A stretch of 64,000 nt of DNA, taken from the NCBI GenBank assembly GCA_030062745.1, contig CP099841.1, positions 3,162,001 to 3,226,000 on the forward strand, read 5' to 3'. Of the stretch, positions 28,691-41,300 are shown in pieces. Every line of letters starts with the position of its first letter. The first letter of the stretch is position 1. Source of the DNA: Capitulum mitella (Eukaryota; Arthropoda; Thecostraca; Pollicipedomorpha; Pollicipedidae). Made by a program: the position numbers and the translations under genes. The notes below the pieces were generated by a model, which saw nothing but the letters and a program-made list of their open reading frames with translations, did no database searches and was not told the origin of the DNA.

Positions 28691-30161
28691 CAGGGACGTA
28701 GCCAAGGGTGGGCCATGAGGCCATGCCCCCCCCCCCCCCCGGAGCTAAACGGTCTACACTAGGTACATTGGCGATTTCGCATGAAGACGTAATAGTGGCC
28801 ATATATATGTTGCAAAAACACACATTGTGTGTTTTTCTGTGCATTAACCCTATTCCCGGAGGGCTAGAATGGTATGGTCGATTCCCGGCAGGGGGGCGGA
28901 TTCGGCCCCTCCTGAGATCTCAAGAACTACACATCCGATTTCATCGCAACAAACGGCAATCGATTTGCCATGACGTGAACTTCATTTTCATAAGAAGAAA
29001 TTTTCAAAATTTTGAAAGATGTGGATACAGGGGCAAAAATTTCAAAATCAGGGGTATTTTTGGATTTGTTATAACTCCGTTGTTCATGGACCGATTTCGA
29101 TGAAACTGGCATGAAGCGAGAGATTATGCATAGGTCTTTTACCATTAGTACACACATCTGAAATTTTGAGAAAATTCATGGCCGTTCACACGGTTTCAAA
29201 AATAGGAGGATTAGTTTTCCAACAACTGAATGGACAAAAAAGGCAAAAACACTTTTCTGGCTTCTGCTAGTCATGTTATACTAAAGGACAAATCGTATTA
29301 CAATGTTTCTATAATGTTAGCATAGGCGGTGCCACGGACATGAAAAAGGGGAACTGTCATGGTCACACGTTCTCCAGATCAGACATTTGACCTTAAATGA
29401 CCTCCAGTAATCTTGGGGTGACTTGGAATGATCTCGTGTGCATTTAATATTGTCTGTTAACGTTTTCAGTCATTTGAATTCACTACATTTCACAAATTCC
29501 ATTGTATGACTATTGCGATATAGGGTACGCGCACTGACATTTTAGGCCATAGTTCCTTGACCAAACCTGATATCAAGCTGAAACTTCATACACAAGTAGA
29601 GGACACTCTCTACGTCATATATATTCCGGATTTGGCATTTGAAAAAACAGCGCCGAAATTATTACAATAAAACCAATTTTGAATTTTGACCTTGACCTTA
29701 CCTTGTAAAGTGACCTCAGATGGACAGAACTATATCTGCACATTGCCCAACTATTTAGCTATACATCCATATAAAGTTTTAAGTTCTATCTTAAATACGC
29801 TGTTTTTGGCAGACATTTTCCTTTTACCCTCAACATGGCCAAAAATGGCTTTAGGTGCCTCCCAAAAACGTTGCCTGACTCCACCCCTAAGCAAAACAGA
29901 ATTTTGAAATTTTGTCACGGCACTTAGAAAGAATACCTAGGAAAAGTCACAGTCTCGTGCAGCTGCGTTAAAAAGCCTGGGATTGGCCAGTAAAAAAACC
30001 CGAGGGAGGCGGATTCAGCCCCCCTGCCGGGAATAGGGTTAAATATGAGATAAATGGCCTAAAATTGCTGCTTTTTTGGAATTTTCGTCATATGCCTATG
30101 GCATATGACAAAAATTCGACATTTTGCCCACCCCCTGAGGGAAATCCTTGCAACGTGCCTG
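28691..30161. mobile_element. hAT-like MITE split by A4
   Basis: The left part 28691-28843 starts CAGGGACGTAGCCAAGG. The right part 30043-30161 ends CCTTGCAACGTGCCTG, the approximate inverse. G/C-rich blocks (C18 run; CCCACCCCCTGAGG) lie inside both ends. Possible 8-bp flanks are CACAGATA and CATAGACA (6 of 8). Without A4 the element is about 272 bp. Confidence 0.6.
28844..30042 (+). mobile_element. family A TTAA element, copy A4, nested in a hAT-like MITE
   Basis: The element is 28848-30038 (1191 bp), with TTAA at 28844-28847 and 30039-30042. It is slightly more diverged than the other full copies, with several hexamers lost. It separates the two halves of a short element whose ends read CAGGGACGTAG and CGTGCCTG. 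Confidence 0.88.
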
Positions 30162-30747
30162 CATAGACATGAGTAAAAGATGATAACGCTATATTGTTTT
30201 CCATTGACCAAACTTCGAAGTGAAGTAAAGAAAAAAATAATGATGATCTACAAGAACTGGTCAGTTTGACTGTAAAAGTATCATGTGCCTTGAAAGGGTC
30301 AAGTTAGGCGTCATTCGAATAAGAGCAAGACATGCCACACGCTTTGTTTCGTTGATGCATTTTAATTGAGTCAAATTGGGAGGGGGTAGCCACCACCCAT
30401 TATTGGCGGCATTAGTAAAAATTCGTGTCTGGCAATGACTATCGTTACAGTGAAAAACTTTGTGGATGCATCAGATACAGTGAGGCATTGTTTTTGATGC
30501 ATCCCTTTCGTATGCATTCTTTTATATGCATGCGATGACTGCATGTTAAAACAATATGCGTGTGACTTATAAGGCGCCTTCCGGGAGCAGGGCGACGCAG
30601 ACCTACTTCGTTGCCATTTACATCAGTTATTTCCCCTCATGCATTATTTATCCCCTGAACTTGGCACTTGCCACTCCTGCTGCACTTGTTCATCCTGTGC
30701 GATTGAGCGTTCAGTTTGCTTCGAGGCGATGCCCATTCTGAGTCTCT
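30162..30747. other. spacer, no gene seen
   Basis: No supported gene. A short run of TATGCAT-rich sequence lies at 30470-30560. Confidence 0.45.
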
Positions 30748-32299
30748 AGGCGCGTTTATACGGGCATTTGAAAAGCTGCCAGATTCCCAGCCAGATTGGC
30801 CAGGGTGCACCTTTCTGGCCAGTTTAAGCATCCGCGAGGTTCTGGGTTTCCTTCAAGTTCCTTCCACTTGTTGTTAGACATGGCAGTTTAAACACCACTG
30901 CGATCTATGCTGATTTGCATGAAATTATAGCTAACTAAATCCGTATACCAACCTACTTACCTTCTTTAGGTTTCGAAAATCACAAATCGCTTCAAACACA
31001 GACGCTACGGTCTTACAATGACATGTAACGGAAGACAGCCCACATTCAGCCCAGATTCGGCCCAGCCCAGATTCGGTAGGGAATTCCCTTTACGAGCCGA
31101 TAACTCCCACAGAATTTGAGAAACCTGGCTTTGCCACACATCAAATGAAAGCACTCGTTAACCCAAACACAACTGTGCAAGGAAATATCACCTGCCTTGT
31201 CTATGGGGAAAGTTATAGACGATCGAAAAAATCATGTCAATGGGGCGGCCCCTACGATTTTCTCCAAAATTGACACATTAAACCACCGACACAAACACAT
31301 CAATCTGGCTGAAGAAACCCTATGGGCCATTGAGGTCTAAGGGGTCAAAACCCCATAGGAAAATTAAAAACGGGTTTCATAGCTTAAACAACGCCACGCA
31401 TAGGCCGAATGGCACATCAAACGAAAGCACTCGTTAACCCAAACACAACTGTGCAAAGAAAACACACCTACCTTGTCTATGGGGAAAGTTATAGACGATC
31501 GAAAAAATCATGTCAATGGGGCGGCCCCTACGATTTTCTCCAAAATTGACACATGAAATTACCGACACAAGACTATCAATCTGGCTGAAGAAACCCCATA
31601 GGCCATTGAAGTCTAAGGGGTCAAAACCCCATAGGAAAATTAAGAACGGGTTTTGGCAGCTTAAACAACGCCACGCATAGGTCGAATGACACATCAAATG
31701 AAAGCACTCGTTAACCCAAACACAACTGTGCAAAGAAAAATCACCTGCCTTGTCTATGGGGAAAGTTATAGGCGATCGAAAAAATCATGGCTATGGGGCG
31801 GCCCCTACGATTTTCTCCAAAATTGGCACATTCCACCACTGACACAAGCCCATCAATCTGGCTGAAGAAACCCTATGGGCCATTGAAATCCAAGGGGTCA
31901 AAACCTCATAGGAAAATTAAAAACGGGTTTTACAGCTTAAATAACGCCACGCATAGGTCGAATGACACATTCCGGCCTGGCCGAGGTGGTGCGTGGCCTG
32001 CAGACGGGCCCGGCCGAGCCATAGCTGATCGGGACAGGGAACCAACGACATGGGCTATAAGACCTAAGAAATTGAGACCGGTGTTGGTATCACTTGCGGA
32101 AACAGGGGAGCTGGGATAACGGCCTTGGACAGAGAACCGCGACAGGGGACCAGGGAACAAAACTGCGGCCATTTCGATGCGTTCCCCACTGCAACGTCGC
32201 GCGCAGTCGGCATATTTGCTGGTCCGTTGCTGAACCTGTTAACTGAGCTCTCGGTAAAAAAAGCATAAATTTCATGAAAAAATAGAAAATTCATGAGAT

Positions 32300-32420
32300 A
32301 AGTCATGTCCATACCTGGTCGGGACAGGGAACCAGCAACAGGGGATGCAGCGGTGCCGCGACAGCGCCGAGGTCTGGGTGGTGTGAGGAGAGTGAGAGTG
32401 CCGGCGGACTCCCATCCAGT
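32300..32420 (+). other. possible exon end in the foldback core
   Basis: A GC-rich open segment ends at a strong donor, CCAGTG|GTGAGTGG (32421). Motifs GGGACAGGGAACCA recur at 32034 and 32321. No matching acceptor or product was identified. Confidence 0.2.
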
Positions 32421-33182
32421 GGTGAGTGGCAATTGTCATTTGTTCTCTGTATTTTTAAAATGCATTGGACAATGGTTGTCATCTTGAGGACACAATGTCT
32501 CTCCCCCATCCGACGGCCAACACAGAATTCAGAAGTCAGTCCTTGGCTGGACTGGAGGTTACTCCAGTGACAGAAACAGAAGCACGCTACCGTTTCATGT
32601 ACATGAGGCCAGCTGGCCTCGCACAAGAAACGGAAATGGCTCGCGACTAATCGCCTTCCAGTTTTCTTTTTCGTCGTTATCGATCATACCATCCCGTTGG
32701 TCATACGATTTCGACGTTTATTTCCTCGGACATCCCAAAAAATTAAACTAGCACTAGCTCACACACATTCATACGCCAAACATACAATTTACATCGAAAC
32801 ATTACATCGAAACGAGAAAAAAAGTTTCCCATCCCGGGATGCATCCCAAGCCTTCACTGCCCCTGGTGTCCCCTTGTTCCTGTGCTCTCTCCGTGGGATG
32901 GACGGTTGTCATTACGACTGGGATTTTGCGTGACCGTATAACAAAAAAAACGTGGTGCAAGCAGGACATTTTGAGCGCCGTATAACACTCAACTCACGGA
33001 TGATGTTCTGGGCCGGCTGGACTTTCCTTCCGAACTTGCACCCATGACTGGCAACCACTCTCATTCAAACGTCCCATGAACTCCTCCCGAACTCTGTTGT
33101 ATGGAGACCTTCCACGAACTCTTCCCGGACTGAACTATCTCAAATCCTTTTTCACTTTGTTCTCCTCCCGCTTCTGAGACTT

Positions 33183-33244
33183 CACGTGGCTTCGACATGG
33201 CACAGTGTGATTGGTCAGTTGGTTTACGTCAGCTTGTGACGTAT
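33183..33244 (+). promoter_or_regulatory. promoter-like cluster in the foldback core
   Basis: Within 62 bp are an E-box CACGTG (33183), an inverted CCAAT box GATTGGT (33209), and two CRE-like sites, TTACGTCA (33224) and TGACGTAT (33237). Such clustering is typical of housekeeping promoters. The next plausible coding start is 33551. No TATA box was seen. Confidence 0.4.
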
Positions 33245-33550
33245 CCAGCCGGTCCCCGGAAAAAAGGGCTGCGTTTCTGGGTCAGGCATTCGGGCCCTGG
33301 CGCCATCCTTGCGGCCCCCTCGTGGCTTTGTGACCCACTGACGCCGGCGTATCTGAGTTTGGCGTTCGGCCGGTCTAAATTTGGAATCTTAACCGGCTGT
33401 TTTTCAGTCACACAAACGGCCTGTGGGACCTCTGGTCGATGTTGCCCCCTAGAAACGAGCTACAGCTGCAGCGATGCTAGGCCAGCGTCGTCTCAGAAGC
33501 CGGGATGTAAAAGATTTTGAATTCTCGTATGCCTGCAATAAAGAGCCAAA

Positions 33551-33745
33551 ATGCAACCCGTTATACCTCCATCGTCGATGCCGGGGATGGTGGCGCCGCC
33601 TGGGCCGGGAAATGCTTATCCCCCACCGCTGAGCGCGTTCAGCCAGAGGCCCCCGGACCGCGTACGGCGCTGGGCGGACGTATGGCAAACCGCGCAGCGC
33701 AAACTGGACGTCGGCCAGATGCCCTCGCCAATCAAAGTGATTGTG
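33551..33745 (+). CDS. candidate coding exon in the foldback core, unidentified
   Basis: From ATG 33551 the frame reads MQPVIPPSSMPGMVAPPGPG, then RPPDRVRRWADVWQTAQRKLDVGQMPSPIK: a proline/glycine-rich leader followed by a charged amphipathic helix. This is unlike random translation. The frame stays open to 34081, but past about 33745 a second frame (MYHMYLVSWLPV..LYPRLLPLAGLDP) looks more protein-like, which suggests a splice junction, a frameshift or a decayed gene. No donor was convincing. It could be a captured host exon or part of a host gene invaded by repeats. Family not recognised. Confidence 0.35.
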
Positions 33746-35820
33746 GATGACCAGGCCAAATGTACCACATGTATCTGGTGTCCTGGCTGCCGGTATGCCG
33801 TTCGGTGCCGTACCTGTACCCGCGCCTTCTGCCGCTGGCTGGCCTGGACCCGGCTGCCACCAAGCTGTCAGTGTGAATCAAGGATGCCCTGCAGAGAGGC
33901 GGAGTATCGATCGAAATCGCGACCGAAGAGTGATAAAAGTTTTCCCTCCTCAAGCGCTAGATTGATGTTGATGAACAGCGATACTGGTGTGATTAGTGAC
34001 TGTTGCCACGGGTGTCGCTGGTGGTGCCACCGGCTGTGCAGTGTGCATGTGCATGTCTTTGATTACGCTTACACAAATTAAGTAGCCAGTCGCCTTGTGT
34101 GCGCAGGTATTGAATATATTCTAGAATCTCACTGGTGCAGCCCCTAGACTACATGGTCGATCTTTGTTTCATTTCAGGTATGTAATTCGGTTCGCAGTTA
34201 CTGATATGACAACCACCTGAATACGAGACAGCACAGTATCGTCTTTCTTACTGCCGTTCCGTGCATTAATTGGCACCAGGCTGCATGTGTTTTGTTCAAA
34301 TGTGACATGTCGTCTCGTAACCAGGCTAGGCAATTATACTTTGGAAGTCAAGACAGTAGCATAGTAAGATAGACACTAGTCAGTCATCTCAAAGCGAGAT
34401 ATTGTGGATGGGCTGTGATAAAAACAGCGGGTACGTTAAAGCTGTGGAGCTATAGCTTAAACAGCAAGAAACCCGACAAGATTAGTCTCCTGCGACAACA
34501 GAATCTGCATCATTTAATTGAGTGCATAGAAATGGATGTAGGGATCTGGCAGTGACATGTAAACAATAGATACCTTACTTAGAGTGGTGGAGATCGAGAG
34601 CGCAGCCAATAGAGCAAGAAACCAGCAAACTATATACGTATTTGGGTTAACGAGTGCTTTTATTTGATGTGTCATTCGGCCTATGCGTGGCGTTATTTAG
34701 GCTGTAAAACGCGTTTTTTCATTTTCCTAGGGAGTTTTGACCCCTTATATTTCAATGGCCCACAGGGTTTCTTCAGCCAGATTGATGGGCTTGTGTAGGC
34801 GGTTTAATGTGCCAATTTTGGAGGAAATCGTAGGGGCCCCCCATAGCCATGATTTTTTCGATCGTCTATAACTTTCCCCATAGACAAGGTAGGTGATTTT
34901 TCTTTGCACAGTTGTGTTTGGGTTAACGAGTGCTTTCATTTGATGTGTCATTCGGCCTATGCGCGGCGTTATTTAAGCTCTAAAACGCGTTTTTAATTTT
35001 CCTATGGGGTTTTGACGCCTTAGATTTCAATGGCCCATAAGGTTTCTTCAGCCAGATTGATGGGCTTGTGTTGGTGGTTTAATGTGTCAATTTTGGAGAA
35101 AATCGTAGGGGCCGCCCCATTGACATGATTTTTTCGATCGTCTGTAACTTTCCCCATAGACAAGGCAGGTGATTTTTCTTTGCACAGTTGTGTTTGGGTT
35201 AACGAGTTCTTTCATTTGATGTGTGGCAAAGCCAGGTTTCTCAAGTTCTGGGGGAATTATCGGCCCGTAAAGGGAATTCCCTACCGAATCGGGGCTGGGC
35301 CGAATCTGGGCTGAATGTGGGCTGTCTTCCGTTACATAACAATGACCACGTGCACAACGAGTGAAGGAATTTTCCGCTTCCTTGCCACTCTTCCTGCGCC
35401 TCCAGCGTATCAGCCTTCGACCAATCAGCGCCTTCGTTGTAAAACCTGTCAGCCTTGTCAAGGTACATAGCCCTTGTGAACCACTGGATTTGGCCTGCGG
35501 CCGTGCTGGCGAGACTCGGCCAGGCTGGCCAGAAGCAAGATACCTTTACTTACAGCCAGAAGGGCCATAAGCTGCCATATAAACCGCAGAATACGCGAGG
35601 AAATTACTACGCTTGGCATATAGTACAGAAAGCCAAGGTTTCTCCTCCTTTTATTTCAAGCTTCTTTGTATTGCAATCCATTCATTCTGCCCCATGATGT
35701 TAAAATACGCCTTTCCAGAACCGGTTGTAGTCTAAATTAGCTTTTTTTAAAGCCGATCAATCCGGCCAACCTGGCCGTGAATCTGGCGGCTTTCCAAATG
35801 TGCGTATCAACGCGCCTTCT

Positions 35821-37400
35821 GTGACCCCTAGATTGCCGATACAGCTTTCTGGGACCGTAAGCTCCCTGAAAACAATGTACAACATTTCACGCAGTGGATC
35901 TCAGGCATTGGATCATGCGTGCGTCCAGTAACTTATTGGACTGTGAATTTGGCCAGCAACTGCAGCGGGCAACATTCCTTTTTTTAGAAAAACTCGTGTT
36001 AGCATGCGCAAGATTTTAGGAAAACATGGAATGTAACCAAACCATAGAAAAATACGATCGCATTTGCGTCTATCTCTATGCCTATCGTCTATGTGTTTAT
36101 GGGGAACAAAAGAACGAAGAACGGACTACATACCTATGCCATTTCTTTTGCTAGAGCCTATAGGTTCTGTACAATATTGAAGTGGGACAGAAAAGGTTCG
36201 AAAATGAGTGCATGATCCCCTTTCAGGCCACGTGGCCCTCAAACTGCGGACCGGAGGCGTTTGGCTGTCGGCACTTACGAATGACGGTACATGGGGCTAC
36301 ACCGCAGTGTTTTTTTTTTCAAGTCGCTGCGATATCGGGGTGTTCAGCACTACAACCAATCCTCGAAAACGCTCCGAAACGACCTTTTCACAATGCCATC
36401 GCTTGTGCGTGGCCCGTGTCCAGCTAACTGAAACGCACTGTACACCAAACGATTCCCTGTTCAATTATCGTTCCAAAATGACGCTCGTCAAGCCGGTCCA
36501 AACCGTGGTTGCCGAAAAAACTTGACCGGGACGATCTTTCACCTTGTCGATAAGCCTCGTTTTGCTTGTTATCCTTTTGGGCGAAAAAATATCTCTCATT
36601 TGCGCATCACTCGCTAACGACAGGTAGCAGTGCGACGAAAATTAGCCGATGTACTGAAAGAGCGCGAGACCTTTCGATGCGCGGCACGTGCCGATGCGCC
36701 AATACGTTCGAGCCGTTGACCGGATCTCAAGACTTGATTATCGGTCTGTAGAAGTGAAAACATTACTTCCGGAATAGTTGTGTGGAACAAAGAGCTTCCA
36801 TTCTGAAGCATCGAAAACGGCACTACATGAATTCCAAAACTTTGAGCTATGTGCTAGTGAAAATTGCATTATTTCGTGCCCAGTAGCTGAAAAGTTATTG
36901 AGATCAAAAGCGTCGCGGCCGAGCCGGAGCGGACAGTTTCCGTCTGATGACTCGTAATATGGTATGCTTCTCGTTTCATTTTTCACGCGACACCGAAGTG
37001 TGCGCGTATGTACCAATACATTTGTCCGGCTCTATCCATCAGACTATCATGAATATCGGGGGTACGGGGGGACATGTCTGCATCCCTATTTTCTGGCCCG
37101 TGGTGCGGACGTCCCCTTTACGCCACAACAAACAAAATGGGATTGGGAGGAAAATAAAAGCAAATCTTAAACCCGATCCCAAAGAAATACGGAAATCCGG
37201 GGAGTTTTTACCCTTTCTGTTTTTTTTTGAGATTTTGTTGGTTTGTTTGTTTTGTCTCGTTTTCGTTTCTTTTTTTGTTATTGCTTTCGCTTTTTTTGTT
37301 TTGTTTTTTGCTGGGGGAATGCTGTTTGATCTTCTTAGCAATCAAACTCCAGGCGCTCGTCCCCATTTTTTGGTCGACCACTCCTTGTGGACACGGAGTC
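35821..37400. other. gene-free region with T-rich tract
   Basis: A T-rich run (37215-37310) produces a long hydrophobic open frame that is compositional, not a gene. Nothing else is supported. Confidence 0.45.
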
Positions 37401-38300
37401 TCTTACGGGTAGCGCTCTCGTACAGGCCAGGTAACGCTCACAAGCTCAGCGTCCCATGCAGGCCAGGCAGCCCCTCTTCTTCTGCAGATCAGACGCCTCT
37501 AAAGATCTGACTTCCCTCACAGATCAGACACGTCTAAGATGCAGGCATCCATTACAGATCAGGCGTCCCCCCCCCCCTCCGTGCAGATCAGGCGTCCCTC
37601 GGGGGCTCGACGCCATTGGCGAGCGAGGCGCCCCGTACAGATCAGGCACCTCCCATATATCTCGCACCCCCTCTACAGACCAGGCCCCCGTGCGGGCTTT
37701 GACGCCCGACACAGAACAGGCACATTTTACAAGGTAGGCACCGTGTGCAGGCAAGGTGCCCCTTCCCCCGTACATATCAGGGGCTCCTTAGGATGTCATG
37801 TAACCATGCAGTCGGAGCTCCCCTAAGGCCCGGATCAACACTGTCAGGTGTCCATTACATACGTACGGCACCCCTTACAAACCAGGCGCCCCCGAAAAGA
37901 TCGGATACTCCTCACATATTCGGTGCCGCACGCTTCAGGCGTCCCCTTTCGTACGGATCAGTTGCGAGGATGCGGCGACCTTTACCCACCAAGCATGTCT
38001 TAAAGTCGCCCACCTTATAAATGCCATCAGGTGTCCCTCACCGGCTAGACGCGTCATCGGACCGAGCGTCCTCATAACCACAAACCCCGCACGTACTTTG
38101 TGTATCGCACAGGCCAGCTGCCCCCGCCCCATCCTCCAATACAGATCAAGGGCTCTGCGAAGGGCTCTGCCTAAATACCCTCCACCGTGGTGCCTCTTAC
38201 AGCTCAGGCACGTCTTTCGCGGCAGGCACGCCTTGCAGTTCAGGCGTTGCTCGCTCACCCCCTGCAGGTTATGAGCCCCTCACAGACCCACCACCTTTTA
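37400..38300. repeat. degenerate ~30-bp minisatellite (CAGATCAGGCGCCCC)
   Basis: The motif ACAGATCAGGCGYCCC recurs every ~25-35 bp for about 900 bp, with heavy divergence and C-runs (37567). There is strong strand asymmetry (C over G on the plus strand) and no conserved open frame. Confidence 0.65.
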
Positions 38301-41300
38301 CTAATCAGACGCCCTGGTATAGGTCGGCTGTCGCGCAACCTGTAGCCAGCGAATCTCTATCTGAGGTAGGCACGGCGTGGCGCCAGTCGGCGACCAATTA
38401 GAGCGCCGACAACAGCAAAGTCACGTTCACTTCCGGCAGTAATGCGTCAATTTCGTGCCAGCTCTGGGCGTGTGAAGACGCGGCATGGCGTGCGGGTGGA
38501 GGCCGGTTGGAGAGATGAAGTAGGTTGATGGTTGTAATGAAGAACTGCAGCATTTTTTTCATTCGTAATAAACTGAAGCGAGCGACATGCACCGTTTCAC
38601 AGGCGTCCCTCCGGGAGGTCGTGTCAACACGAGGACGAAACGCGCTGAAATCCAACACAGCCCGATAGGCCTCATTGGGCTCATTGCGTTGTGTGGATCG
38701 ACGTACAAACACCCAGGATGTCCACACACACGCATCCACAACCACATTCAAAACCTCGGTTTTATTGGAATTTATAACTATTACATCTGAACCACTGCTA
38801 AAACATGTCATTAAAATGGTATTGGCTGTGTGGATGTTTCTTTCCATTTGATGCATTTACTGTTTACCCTTCATCAGACTTACCCTCCGATGAAACAATA
38901 AAGGTACAGTGTGTTATCTAGAGGAGTAGAATATCAGTGGTCTTCATGGCTGACATTTTTAACTAAAACAGCTCGAGAGATTATTAGCCTCATCGTCACT
39001 ATCTGAAGGATACTGGCGCACCTAAATACCTTCCACCGTGGATAGCTGCCTTTACCAATGATGACCAGATGACGCAGACTTTGTGGGGAAAAACAGACGT
39101 AACACATCTCTTTCGAATCAGTATCAGCAAACGAAGTAGTGGGAAAATGACGTCAAAAGTCTGAAATCAAACGTCACATTGTCACAGGAGCACAAGCAAA
39201 AACGTGTCTCACCACATCTAGCTTCTTGTCACCTCTCATGTCCGCGTACAAGTACCTAAAATTAAAAATGTAGTGATATATGTGCCCTGAAATCTGCAAA
39301 TATGTAAGTTGCCAAAGCCATTCTGAATAGATGACGCTCTTGCTTTAGATCGGCACGCCCTTGGAGTTTGCCGCCTCTCCTGGGGGAAAAGTCCCTCATT
39401 TTTCGTCGCATTTCCACACTCCTGCAGACTACTCCACCAGAACCCATACATGTCAAATGGCTTCCAGAAATCATTAGAGCTGGATGAAGTTACCAATGCA
39501 GAACAACAGTTTTCATATAAAGGAAGCTGCCCAACTTGCTCCATCTTTTCAAAAAACGGGCAGTATGACTATGATATGGGAAAAAATGTCTTATTTCTTT
39601 CTCATATACTTTTTCCGGTCTTTTGGCCAGTATAATATACAATATTTTACAGCTTTAGTCTTTGCCTACTATTCGTTATTCATTTTCTTGCAAGACACTG
39701 CAAACAGCGCAATTACGGCAACCCTGTCATATTTGCGCCACATGATATGCCTAACTGCGCCACCATGGAAATGATGGGTAGTTCTAGGTACTTTGCGGCG
39801 GCAAAATGTATAAGGAATCACTATCTGGTATATTATGAACAGAGTCACATTTATTCTTTTTGCCAATACTTATAAATAGGTCGGGAGAGGTCTTCAGATC
39901 ACGACAAGATGTTGGGCAGCCATGTGGAGGTGGCTACATAGGCGTCTCCAGTGGGTTTGGGGTCCACACCCTACCTGTGATCCGGAAATGTTTCCCTTTT
40001 GAACCCGAAAATACAACAGTCCTGCATTTTCTAAATGTCGACGTAAGGACACCGAAATCAAAAAGGTTTTAGGACATGAAAAGGGTTAATTCTCCTCTTC
40101 AGGGTCCAGTTTAGCATGTCAGTTAGGGAGCAAATTCCTGCAGTGGCAGATAAGTCCCCCGATGGAGAAGGGCACAGCGAGGTCACATGGCTCCTAAAGG
40201 CACAGTGAGTGCGTTCAGCAGCGAGCCACCCGCTCTAAATGAATGGCTAAAATCTGAAACACGTTTACTCGCAAGACTGATAGGAGGTCCATGTTCCAAG
40301 GGTGTCGCCAAGACTCTCGGCCTGGGAGATGCTTGCGAGACTTGGGACGCTGATTACATGGTGAATGGGAAAAAAATGATGTTTTACATTAGTTTTCGCG
40401 GCCAGTGGACGGCTAGGGCTGAACGGGCTCCACCAGCAGGGGGGGGGGGGAGGGCTAAAGGCTGCGGGCTGCACCCTTTCCAAAAAGGCTCTGAAGGCGA
40501 CATTTCTGCCTCACTCTCAAGGTGTCCTTTCTGCAGCCGAAATCCCCCCGTGGTTATCACTTGAAATGGGTCCCAGAAACTTTCGAAACACTGGGACATC
40601 CATCGGCACACCGTTAGCTGGTCCTGCCTTGATTTTGCTACTGACGCAATAAGGCCCGGCAAATGGTGGCGCAAAAAGGGCAATGGCTCTACCACAACAA
40701 ATCTAGGCTTGGTTAAACAAACGTTCGAACGCATCATCTCTGTCCTGGTCAAATGGAAAGCGTAATTGCACAACAAAGGCACTGCACAGGAACAATTTTG
40801 CTCCACGGTATTGATAGCACAGTTATATACGGGTAACACAAGGCAGAAAATCATTTCAAACTTGTGCCGAAACTTCACGGACCCACCACACGTCCGTACC
40901 GCTGACAGAAAGGAAGAGGAAAGGACCAAATCTTCAGCCATGTTGTCTCTCTCAGAAAATATCCTTTGTCTACCAATCATCTGCCTCGATTAGGTGATAA
41001 TAGGAGTTGGCAGAATTAGACAGGGCGGCGTTCCATTGAGCAGTTTCTCCTACAACTAGGACTTGTAGGGGCTGGTAATGTTGTCCCTAGTGTGTTCGAT
41101 TCTTGACGGTCATTGGGCAACAAGGGTAAGAACAAACAACTGTGGGATTTTGAATTTTTATCGAGAAATGTGCACCTAAAGTTGTGCATGATCATTTTAA
41201 CAGTATTAGCCCTCACCTGCTGGTCGGTTGGGACTTACATTGACTCTAATATTGACCGTCACTGAAATCGCGTCTTTTCCGCATCCCTTCTCGAAAATTG

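Larger units (their letters stand above)
31023..35337. mobile_element. foldback-like element with long inverted arms, 4.3 kb
   Basis: The termini begin ATGTAACGGAAGACAGCCC on both strands and are nearly identical for about 110 bp. Flanks TACAATGAC (31014-31022) and AACAATGAC (35338-35346) form a 9-bp target duplication with one mismatch. The left arm (31023-31968) contains three tandem 276-277-bp units starting at 31160, 31436 and 31713. The right arm (34641-35337) contains two inverted units, at 34641 and 34917, plus the start of a third at 35193. Long tandem-repeat arms with 9-bp duplications resemble Drosophila FB elements and Mutator-like elements. The core 31969-34640 is unrelated to the arms. 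Confidence 0.8.
30748..35817. mobile_element. outer element with ~60-bp inverted ends, interrupted by a foldback element
   Basis: 30748-30805 begins AGGCGCGTTTATACGGGCA. The complement of 35758-35817 begins AGGCGCGTTGATACGCACA, and similarity continues through a GCCAGATT..GGCCAG region. Both sides are flanked by TCT, a possible 3-bp duplication. Without the inner insertion it is about 750 bp. There is no clear transposase, so the superfamily is not assigned; 3-bp duplications occur in PIF/Harbinger and CMC elements. Confidence 0.6.

Noticed and set aside
30748-35817. Inverted arms as an LTR-type or retroviral structure
   Set aside because: The arms are inverted, not direct, and no retroelement coding parts are present.
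36947-37510. 187-codon open frame resembling a membrane protein
   Set aside because: The hydrophobic run is the translation of a T-rich tract at 37215-37310; no start context, splice or homology support.
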